Shown: piece after piece, positions 54,948 to 64,000 of the stretch
Numbering within the stretch: the first letter of the stretch is position 1
Layout: each line of letters starts with the position of its first letter
Assembly (NCBI GenBank): GCA_027604185.1
Contig: JADGKB010000026.1
Span: forward strand, 1-64,000
Length of the DNA stretch: 64,000 nt
Origin: Boothiomyces macroporosus
Lineage: Eukaryota; Chytridiomycota; Chytridiomycetes; Rhizophydiales; Terramycetaceae
Reading direction: 5' to 3'
Made by a program: the position numbers and the translations under genes
The notes under the pieces: model-generated
Told to the model about the DNA's origin: nothing
Seen by the model: the letters and a program-made list of their open reading frames with translations, nothing else
Databases searched by the model: none

Positions 54948-57900
54948 ATGATTCGAATACTTTCCAAACTTCCAAAGAGCACCGCTCGCCTCCCCAATTT
55001 GACCAGGTCAAGGATTCAAGCATTCAAGTGCTACTCCACAATGAACAAATCCTTTGCTTCATTTGCATTCACTGGCAAGTCAGATCAAATGAACAAAGTC
55101 AAAGATTACATCTACGAAAAGGCTTTGATTCCTAAAGAATTGGTAGAGACTGAAGTGCTGTCATTCTACGAGTATAATTGAATTAACCTCGAAATCTAGG
55201 AATCGACGACTTTTACTTTCAGGAAGAATCTGCAGAACGAGTTGGTGAACATATTATTGCATTGTACGGTGCCAAAGTACAGGCGTTTATCAGAAACGAC
55301 ACTCAACCGGAAATCAATTTGAAGCGTCAAACTGATTCTGGAGCTGTATACATTCACACCTCATCTCCAGGTAAATATCATTAAAAAGGCGTTTCCCATC
55401 CAAAAGGATATGAAAAACTAATCGACACTACTTACTTGGATGTCGCATCAGATGAAACTCCATACAGATTGGAAAGTTATCTTTCAACTGGTAAAGTTTC
55501 TTCTTCCGCCGCTGCCACTTTGCGTTGTTACTTGATCCGCAAATGCGATTTCGTCAATCCATTCCCATCAAACGCTGAAATGACTGATATTCAAAGGGTG
55601 GCAGACAAAAACTTTTTGTTCCGTACCACTCCAAAAACCCATGGGTTATTCAAAGATGTAATGGAAAGAGTATTGTCTACTAATGGACCAATCCTTGAAG
55701 TATTTGATCATACATCAACTGGTGAAAGGAGATTGGTTATTGGTTTCAAAAGACGCTCTACCCGTTCATTCTTTTCAGCAATTTCACACGTCTTCCATTA
55801 CTACGGAATCACATCTACCCGCAAATATGTCGACCAGTTCTCTAACGGTGTGACTATTTGCAGTTTTTATTTAAAAGATATTCCTGGAAATGGTAATAGT
55901 CTCGAAGCCGTTATTCAAAATGTCGTTGAAGAAGCCAGTTTATTGTATTGTCTGCCAGTTAATTCACTTCAACAATTCGTTCAGACCAAAGAGCTTTCCG
56001 TACAAGAATGTATTTATGGAAATGTCGGATGGATTTTCGCTCAACATTTCTTGAAGAGATTAGGCTCTGAATATCAAGGTCTTTCTAAAATTGTCGACTT
56101 GAGTAATGTTTCTCATGTTGAAGTATTGACCAATATCAAGAAAAAGCTGCGTTCCGATACTTTTACTAGAGAATACATTCTTGATATTATTGAAAGATAT
56201 CCTTCTCTCGTTCAAGCTTGTTATCAACATTTCAGTGCGCTTCACCACTCTGGAAATGCCAAGGAAGTTAACGACAAGGAGCTCTTGGACAAGATTGCAA
56301 AAGTTGTACAGAACCCAAACGAATTCAAGGTATTTTATTGATAATTCCAGATTTTCGAATCATATATTACTTTTAACAGAGCTATTTTGAAAACCAACTT
56401 TTATAAATCGTCCAAAGTTGCTCTTTCATTCAGACTTGACCCTGCATTCATGTCTGAAATTGAATACCCACGTCCAGTGTTTGGTATGTTTTTGGTTGTT
56501 GGTGCTGGGTTCCGTGGATTCCACCTCAGATTTAGAGATATCGCTCGTGGTGGTATTCGTATTGTTCGTTCCAGAAATTCTGAAAACTATTCCATCAACT
56601 TGCGTAGCTTGCTGGATGAAAACTATGGATTGGCTGCCACTCAGCAACGCAAGAATAAGGATATTCCTGAAGGTGGTTCTAAAGGAACTATTCTTTTGGA
56701 TATTGATCATCAAGACAAACCAAGAGTTGCATTTGAAAAATACTGTGACTCTATCCTTGATTTGTTGATTATGGAAGGCAAGACCAATATTGTTGATTAC
56801 TACAAGCAACCAGAAATTCTCTTCTTTGGTCCTGATGAAGGCACTGCCGATATGATGGACTGGGCTTCACAGCACTCTAGAACTAGGTATATATTAGTTT
56901 AATTAAGAAATTACTCATACTGGAATGCATTTACTACCGGAAAAAGTCAAGCAATCGGAGGTATTCCACACGACACTTTTGGAATGACCACTCGTTCTGT
57001 TCATCAATACGTTTTAGGAATCTACAGAAAACTTGGTTTAAAAGAAGAACATGTTACCAAATTCGTAACTGGTGGTCCGGATGGCGATTTAGGATCAAAC
57101 GAAATCAAGATTTCAAATGACAGAACTATTGGTATCGTGGACGGATCTGGTGTGTTGTACGACCCTAAAGGAATTGATCGTGCAGAATTACTGAGATTGG
57201 CGGAATCTAGATTGACTGTAATCAACTTTGATAAATCCAAGCTTTCTGAAAAAGGATTCTTGGTTTCAGTCGAAGAAAACGATATTACTCTGCCAGGTAA
57301 TTTCCAACTAATGCTAGATGGTACGTTTGTTCCTTCAGGTCTCAAATTCAGAAATGACTTTCACTTGAACCCTCTTTCTTCTGCTGATATCTTTGTTCCA
57401 TGCGGTGGCAGACCAGAATCTATTGGAATCGATAATATCCAGCACATGTTCTTTGACGACGGAACTCCAAGATTCAAGTATATTGTTGAAGGAGCCAACT
57501 TGTTCTTGACCCAAGATGCACGTTTGTTGCTTGAAAAGAAAGGAGTCATCATCTTTAAAGATGCTTCTGCAAACAAAGGAGGTGTAACATCCTCTTCTTT
57601 GGAAGTATTGGCTGCATTGGCATTCAATGATGTTGAATTCCACGAACACATGCAGGTGAAACCTGACCATGTTCCGCAATTCTACAAGGAATACGTAGAA
57701 GCAGTACAAAAGAGCATCGAAAACAATGCCGATTTAGAATTTGAAGCTTTATGGAGGGAATGGAAAGAAACCAAACGTCCAATCTCTATTATTTCTGATG
57801 ACTTGTCATTTGCAATTGTCAAACTTAATGAAGAGTTACAACAAACTTCATTGTGGGATAACATTCCGCTAAGAAAAGTTGTAATGAACGAAGCTTTCCC

Positions 57901-58087
57901 AAAGCTGTTGGTTGACAAAGTCGGCTTGGACACTCTGTTGGAAAGAGTCCCTGAAAACTATGCCAAAGCAATCTTTGGTTCTTACTTGGCTAGTAGATTT
58001 GTCTACAAGTACGGCACCTCCCCAAGTCAATTTGCCTTTTTCGAATACATGAGCCCTTACTTTGCCAAAGTGGTCAAGAACGCCTAA
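54948..58087 (+). CDS. GDH2: NAD-specific glutamate dehydrogenase, large fungal type
   Basis: It converts glutamate to 2-oxoglutarate and ammonia with NAD. Exons are 54948 to about 55171, about 55200-55370, 55389-56329, 56351-56886 and 56908-58087, with introns of about 28, 18, 21 and 21 nt. The protein is about 1016 aa, like yeast Gdh2 (about 1090). The first 30 residues (MIRILSKLPKSTARLPNLTR) look like a mitochondrial presequence. Family blocks are RFRDIARGGIRIVRSRN, QQRKNKDIPEGGSKGTILLD, LFFGPDEGTADMMDWA, GIPHDTFGMTTRSVHQYV, TGGPDGDLGSNEI and FVPCGGRPESIG. The catalytic Lys region (RKNKDIPEGGSKG) is intact. The first intron leaves the frame one base out (separate entry), so that junction is uncertain. 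Confidence 0.93.
55172..55200 (+). other. Unresolved first intron of NAD-GDH (one-base frame problem)
   Basis: The only suitable GT-AG pair removes 55172-55199 (28 nt), but leaves one base too many: the protein would run into a stop within about 20 codons. Removing 29 nt (ending in GG) gives FYEIDDFYFQEESAER, which fits the family. Either the splice site is non-standard or one G is an assembly or sequencing extra. Confidence 0.6.
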
Positions 58088-58139
58088 TAAATTAGTTATT
58101 CAATTACACGTATTTTTGTAATTTTGAAATTTCAAATCA

Positions 58140-61100
58140 ATGAAAGTTCGACCATATCAAATCGAACTGTTGGAACGAGCAATCAAGGAAAATATAATCA
58201 CATATCTGGATACTGGGTGCGGAAAGACTCTAGTTTCAATATTGCTGCTACAGCATTTACTGAAGCCAGGATCACTTGGAATCTTTCTTGCTCCAACGAA
58301 CGCATTGGTTCACCAGCAAGCAAATTCAATAAGATCAGTGACTGAACTATCAGTTGGAGACTATACCTCGCAAAATTCTTCGTTGATTAACTGGAGTCAT
58401 GATGATTGGAAAGCCCAATTTGCATCAATTCAAGTGCTGGTAATGACTCCGCAATTGTGTCTCAATTTACTGAGACATGGATATATAGATTTTAGTCAAG
58501 TAGAACTAGTTATTTTTGACGAATGCCATCATGGGAATAAAGGCCATCCCTATACATTAATCATGAATGAATACTACCACACTCTAGAAGGAAAAAAACC
58601 GAGGATATTAGGCTTAACAGCCTCTCCAATCGGACATGGAATTGTTAACGCTAAACAGCTTCAAGATCGAATGACTGCTCTGCAGAAGCTATTCGATTCC
58701 AAGATTATTACCATAGTTGATCGGGCTCACGTAGGAAGCTATGTAGTTCCCATTACAGGTAAATATTTACTAATCAAGAAATCATTGTGCAATTTGACAG
58801 GTGGTTAGATATGGAGGAAAACTCGGAGTTTAATGAAACCTTCTCCCAACTCACTAGGCAGTTTGAGGAGCAGGGAGAAATCGACACTAAAAAACAGTTG
58901 AATGCGATTAAATATCTAAAAGAACAGTTTGGCTGGCCAGTGACAAGGAAGTTTGTGGAGCTGCAGTTTGGAAATGTCACCAAGAAGAGGAAGGCATCCG
59001 ATATGGAAAGCCCATTTGAACCTTCGTTGCTCCCACCAAAGTTGATTGCGTTAATTAGACTGATTAAAACCCACCACTCTGCAAATGGCCGGTGTATGGT
59101 CTTTGTGGACAGAAAAGCGACTGCTGTAGTGCTGTGCGCTCTTATTAATCAGATATCCTCCAAAGAATTTCCAGAGGTTAGGTGTGGATATCTTACTGGA
59201 TCAAGCGGTGGGATAAAGGAACGGGAAATTAACTTGATTGGCCACAAGGAAACTATCAACTACTTTAGATCCGGCAAGTACAACACGCTAGTAGTTACTC
59301 GTGTTGCCGAAGAAGGCCTTGATATGTAAGAATTTAGGTAATGTTAGTCCTACTTGCAACTTGATTATAATTTTTGATTTATTTAGAAGCAGCATAGGTT
59401 ACATACAGTCTAGAGGCAGGGCACGAAGCCCCAATGGCTCCAAGTACATTATACTGGTAGAAAAGGGCAATTTAGGCAACTGGAAGCATATCGTTGATGC
59501 CAAGAAAACGGAAGATTTGACAAGGAGTGTTGCACTGCAGTTGATGGATGGAGATGCTGATCTTCATCTTGACAAAAATTTCAATGATGATGAAATCATT
59601 ACACTTTTATCGGGAGAAATGGATTTGCCGTTAGAAACCAAAGCAGGAGCAAAACTATTTCCATCTGGATCCATTCAACTTTTACATTGGACATGTGCAG
59701 TGATGCAAGATATAATTGAAGGTGATTCGCTTTTGTATAATCAAGAGATGCCCGGGGAATTAGACTGGGAAAGTATTCTTCAAATTCTACATAGCCAATA
59801 CAGTGATGGTATTGGAAATGAATATGAACTGGAGTTATTACGAAAGCAGGAGCTGGATTTTGGTTATATTTACTCTTGTACTTTTTTGTTGAACGGGAAC
59901 CTGGTCCAGGTGTATGGATATCCGCGAATGAACAAACGTATAGCAAAATTCCACGCAGCTTTCCTTACTTGTTGCTTCTTACATAAGCACAATGTTATAG
60001 ATGACAGACTGTTACCAAAGCAAACAAGCAAGACCACAGTTGAAAGCAGTAAAAGCATCGCAGAAGAAATTTTGGATGATTTTATACCCTCTGCTTTCAT
60101 ACCGACTGCAAAGGTATGTGAATATCATATTACTCCTATTTTGATAGCAGAAAGTGATATTCAGGTATGTATCTTAACCCCTCAGGTTATATCCGCATAT
60201 GATATCCCTCAATTTGACCTGTATTTTGAGCAAAAGAGATTTACTGCAAAGTTTGGACTAAATAAAACAATAACATTCTCTGAAGTTGAGCTATCAACGC
60301 TAGACCAATATAGCAAGACTGTATGGCAATATGCTTTGAACACCAATCAAAAAGTTGCAAATTACGACAAATCGGGATATTTTGGGGAAATTGAATCTAG
60401 AAAATATTATGTTACACCTTTGAAAAACAACATTATTGATTGGCAATCTATCCGAGATGTTATTGGATACAAAAAAGTAACTCTTACAAAAACGAATCTG
60501 TTGAAGGATATGGTTGTATTCACAAAGCATAATAATCGAAAATACTACAACCTTCATTTCCACAATGGAGTGAATAGTAGCTCTGAATTTGAAAAGACCA
60601 CAGGAGCAAAGAAAACTAAAATCTCTTACAAAGATTATTTCGATGATCTGGGTTATACCATTACTGATGCGAGCTTTCCTGTCCGTGCTTATGCAGTTCC
60701 GTTAATTCGAAATTGCTTAATCAATACAGAAGAATCTGCACATAGGGAAGCTATACTCTTGTCAGAAGCCTGCGCAGCATGTCCAATTTCGAAATCAATG
60801 TTGCGATTACTTCACCTAGTTCCAACTATTTTATGGAAGCTTCACATTGGCGCAGCTATTGATGACTTTTTCAACACTTTCGGATACGAGAAATTGCCAA
60901 AATCAATTGTTTATCCTGCCTTTATCACTCCAAATGCTGACGAGTCAATAAATTATGATAGGTTGGAGATTTTGGGCGATGCGTTTCTCAAGTATGCGAG
61001 CTCAATATATCTCTACTCCAAAAAGGAATTGAAAAGTGAAGGTGCTTTATCTAAACAAAGATCAGTAATAGTATCCAACTCTACACTTACAAGGATCGCA

Positions 61101-62167
61101 AAAGCTTTAGAATTCTCTAAATTTCTAACCGTTATACCATTTTCGAGTAGTTTTTGGGCACCACCTGGATTGAAACCTTGGAGACTAGTTAATCCTGATC
61201 CTGACGAAAAGCCTCCACCGAAAATAGCAGGATCCAAAACATTTGCTGACTTTGTAGAAGCGCTGATTGGTGCATATTGGAGGTATTCAAATGAAGAAGG
61301 AGCTTGGTATATTGCATCTCAATTAAAGATTTTGCCAGAGCTCAAAGTGGTTCAAGAAAATTTATCAACTCTTCCAATTAAACAAACCCAAAGCTCATTG
61401 ATTGATTTTGATAGGTTAGAAGCTATATTGGGATACAAGTTTAACCAGAAATCGTTGCTTACTCTATGCTTCACTCATCCCACATTCAACCCAAAATTTA
61501 GTTATGAAAGGCTAGAGTTTCTTGGAGATTCAATATTAGATTTTCTGCTTATCAAATATTGCTTTGAAAAGTACCCTCAGACTACACCAGGGATGTTGTC
61601 AAAGTTGAAACAAGCAGCAGTTAATAACGAGAGTTTGGCAAGATTATCATTCAAACTACAGTTGAACGAATTTGTGTTGATAAACTCTACAATAATTGAA
61701 CGCGAGCTGGAAGAATATACAACTTATTTGAAAAATGGAAACATTTTTATTGATCCATTTGAAACCTTGGTTGAAGGTATCTAATGCTAATCTCAGGTCC
61801 CAAAGTGCTTGGAGATGTCCTGGAAGCCTTACTGGGTGCCATATATATAGATTGTAATTACAGGCTGGATATTGTCTGGCAAGTACTGTATCAACATTGG
61901 AAAGTGTTTGTAGACACTTTTATCACACCAGAAGCTGTCAGTACTAGCCCAGTGAGGCTGATGATGGAGCACTTTCAAGCAGATGCAATCAATTCAAAGG
62001 ATATCTCCTTTAAATATTTTAGCCGCAACCAAGGTGGGAACCTTGACTCTCATGAATGTGTTATATTCTTGAAGGGGTTGGAAATTGCAAGAGGATTTGG
62101 AAACACCAAAGTAATGGCGAAAAAGAGAGCCGCCAAAGAGTGCCTCGAGTGGATGAAAAACAAGTAA
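58140..62167 (+). CDS. DCL: Dicer-like endoribonuclease
   Basis: It cuts double-stranded RNA into small RNAs. Five exons (58140-58758, 58779-59325, 59348-60164, 60186-61776, 61797-62167; introns 20, 22, 21 and 20 nt) give 1314 aa. Domains in order: DExH helicase (DTGCGKT, DECHHG, LTASP, VATRVAEEGLD-like, then YIQSRGRARS) to about residue 440; a Dicer dimerisation region; a PAZ-like stretch ending SYKDYFDDLGYTITDASFP at about 800; RNase IIIa (DRLEILGDAFLKYAS, DFVEALIGAYW); RNase IIIb (ERLEFLGDSILDFLL, GDVLEALLGAIYID); and a C-terminal dsRNA-binding domain (NTKVMAKKRAAKECLEWM). The acidic catalytic residues of both RNase III units are present. It starts 52 bp after NAD-GDH. Confidence 0.93.
60165..60185 (+). 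other. Frame-neutral 21-nt intron in Dicer
   Basis: It starts GTATGT and ends CCCCTCAG, with a TTAAC branch-like element. It contains no stop and its length is a multiple of three, so it also reads as VCILTPQ. By its ends and length it looks like an intron. The coding alternative cannot be excluded without RNA. Confidence 0.65.
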
Positions 62168-62179
62168 TAAACATTCTTT

Positions 62180-63837
62180 CTATTCTTTCTGTTGATTAAT
62201 AACACGGAAGATATCAGGTACATTATCAACAATGATTCCATTAATTCCAGCATTCACTTGGATACGCGCATCTTCAATGTTGTTGTTCTTTCCTCCATAA
62301 GACAATATGTTTAGCCCAAGGTTTTGGATCTTTTTGATCAACGCTGGACAGTCAATAAGCGGGCCGCAATAAGTAACAACCCCGTCGAGTTTGAAATCTA
62401 GAGCTACTTGAACAGCATCGGCCAAACTATTGAGTCGAACATCATAATATTTTTGTGCTCCTGCAACTGTCAAGTAGAAAACAGGATATTTTTTCTATGT
62501 CAACTGATATTACCTGTTTCATTCTCAAAAGTAGACACATCTCTGGGTGGAAACTTGAAAAATACAGCTTTCTTTTCCCGGCATTCCTGAACACAACTTT
62601 TAGTATTTCATCACAGAATGTGTTGATTTCAGCATTGTTTAATGTTTCATCTTGAGCTTCTTCTAGGTTTGGATATTTTACTTCAATATTAAATCCGGTT
62701 TTCAGTGGAACTTTTTGGAATACTTGTAGGAGGGAACAGAATGCAGACTGGATTGTACCTATTTTATTTGTCGTTTACCAGCTCCATTCGGCTTTATGGT
62801 TGCCATTTCTACATTCTTGTTGAAATTGGAAGATGAATTCCTTCTAGAAAGCTTGGGTCTATTTCCAACAAAATCATTGAACTTGATATTGGAAACTGGG
62901 TTGTGCACACCCCATTCAGTTGTAGTGACTATGGTTAACATTACTTACAATCGTGATAAATGACTGGAATGTGGTCTTGAGTAAGCTGAACATCAAATTC
63001 AACAAATTCAGCTCCAAATTCTCCCCCTTTGATCAATGACTGGACAGTGTTTTCTCCCAATTGCAATCGGGATTTTCCTTCTATGTTGATCTTCCGATTA
63101 GCTCCAGCACCCCTGTGTCCAACTAATACAGTTTTGGATCCACCAAATGGATCTCTCTCATCCGTGCCACCAACACAAGGTTTTACCACAGTGTATTCCA
63201 GGGTAACGTTGCCAATAATACCCATATCGAAGGTATATACTGGGACTTCTAATCTGCCGCCAATTGGCTTTTTTTCGTTCCACAAAGAATCCGGAGTAGT
63301 GTTCAGTTTTTGAACAGCTTTCGCGCACACCTTTCCTCCAACTAAAAAATCAAATTCAATCACCGTTTGCCCCACATTTTCAGTGAGAAAATAAAAGTAG
63401 GATGATACCTTGTCTTTGAAATCTGTGAATAGAATCTCTACTGGGTGCAGATCAATGCTGACTGGCTTGCCCTGCTTGGAGTGAATTTTCAGTTTGAAAT
63501 CTTCTAATCCTTCAACAGAAACTTGCTTTGTATCGTTGCGCAAATCAAAGGAACCCAAATGGCAGGCAATCAAGTTTTCAGAGTTTAATATTTTTCTTCC
63601 AGACAACAATATTTCGGTGGGTGTTTGCAGTACCGGTGCTGGTTTAAACCTTGAATCTGCCCCGATAACTTTGATTAGTTCATGCTGAGCATTATAGACA
63701 GCCAATTCGTACGCTGCTGATACGTTGATATCAGTAGCAGATGAAAGAATTTGGGAAACTTGGTCTTTCATCCCTGATTTGACTACTATCATTTACTAAT
63801 TACCTGCTGCTTCTAATCTTTCTTGATCGCTGGCCAT
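62180..63837 (-). CDS. GDE1: Glycerophosphodiester phosphodiesterase, Gde1-like without SPX/ankyrin
   Basis: It hydrolyses glycerophosphocholine to choline and glycerol-3-phosphate. Five exons (63837-63804, 63782-62949, 62928-62779, 62758-62514, 62494-62180) with introns of 21, 20, 20 and 19 nt give 525 aa. The first acceptor is a TAGTAG pair, so an 18-nt intron and one extra residue are also possible. Residues 1-210 match the C2-like domain of Gde1/GPCPD1. The GDPD barrel follows: VLVGHRGAGANRK, LGENTVQSLIKGGEFGAEFV, EFDVQLTQDHIPVIYHDF (HR, ExD and HD catalytic residues), IEVKYPN and YPVFYLTVAG. The SPX and ankyrin parts of yeast Gde1 are absent. It converges on Dicer with 12 bp between stops. 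Confidence 0.9.
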
Positions 63838-64000
63838 TTTTTGCAGGTAAACACGTTTTGGAATTTCTAGGAAACTGTTTTTGAGGGTAGCAAACCCAAC
63901 AGTTGATGCTCAGTTTTGCTCAATCTCACTAATGAAGGTCAGTGGAAGAACGGCCTCTCAAACTTTGTGGTTGAGACAGTTGAACTGCGAGCTGAGACAG

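Overview
The window is nuclear DNA of an AT-rich, very gene-dense eukaryote. It is most likely an early-diverging, flagellated (zoosporic) fungus or a close fungal relative of the rozellid, aphelid or chytrid kind. The fungal evidence is an APSES (Swi4/Mbp1-type) transcription factor, a large fungal-type NAD-glutamate dehydrogenase and a Gde1-like phosphodiesterase. The flagellar evidence is a complete CFAP44. A Crinkler-type protein, a Slo potassium channel, thymidine kinase, sterol delta7-reductase and Dicer also fit a basal lineage and are rare or absent in yeasts. I cannot name the species from sequence alone.

The dominant feature is intron size. About 90 spliceosomal introns can be placed by joining frames and checking protein-family continuity. 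Nearly all are 18-23 nt long. Most begin GTA and end in a short A/T stretch with a branch-like CTAAC, CTAAT or TTAAT only a few bases before the AG. All gene models below were rebuilt with these introns by hand. For every spliced gene the coding sum is a multiple of three, except NAD-GDH, where one base is unresolved. Many introns of 21 nt are invisible to ORF finders because they keep the frame.

Layout: 1-9.8 kb holds a partial secreted Pro/Gln/Thr-rich protein, CFAP44, RAD52, an SH3 protein and dynactin p25. 9.8-22.4 kb holds a small zinc-finger protein, DHCR7, a mitochondrial PPR protein, a basic nucleolar-like protein, a karyopherin, a JmjC demethylase, a fused glycosyltransferase and an orphan gene. 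23.3-26.6 kb holds a hexose transporter and an M17 aminopeptidase. 26.7-30.9 kb is a tandem array of four seven-transmembrane paralogues (family A). 30.9-34.7 kb holds acireductone synthase, a secreted protein and a Pro/Ser-rich vWA protein. 34.8-37.7 kb holds a Crinkler-type gene between two 93-bp direct repeats, then thymidine kinase. 38.1-47.1 kb holds listerin, LRRC40 and the APSES factor. 47.1-54.5 kb holds a Slo-type channel, two family-B seven-transmembrane genes, a RING ligase and an ING protein. 54.9-63.8 kb holds NAD-GDH, Dicer and a glycerophosphodiesterase.

The genes are not operonic. They cover quality control (listerin, RING ligase), chromatin (ING, JmjC), DNA repair and nucleotide salvage (RAD52, TK), motility (CFAP44, dynactin), RNA silencing (Dicer), nutrient use and a possible sensory or surface repertoire (six 7TM proteins, K+ channel, secreted proteins). 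The best candidates for something undescribed are the ultrashort-intron gene architecture, the 7TM A/B superfamily with a shared intron and an intron-free copy, and the repeat-flanked Crinkler-type gene.
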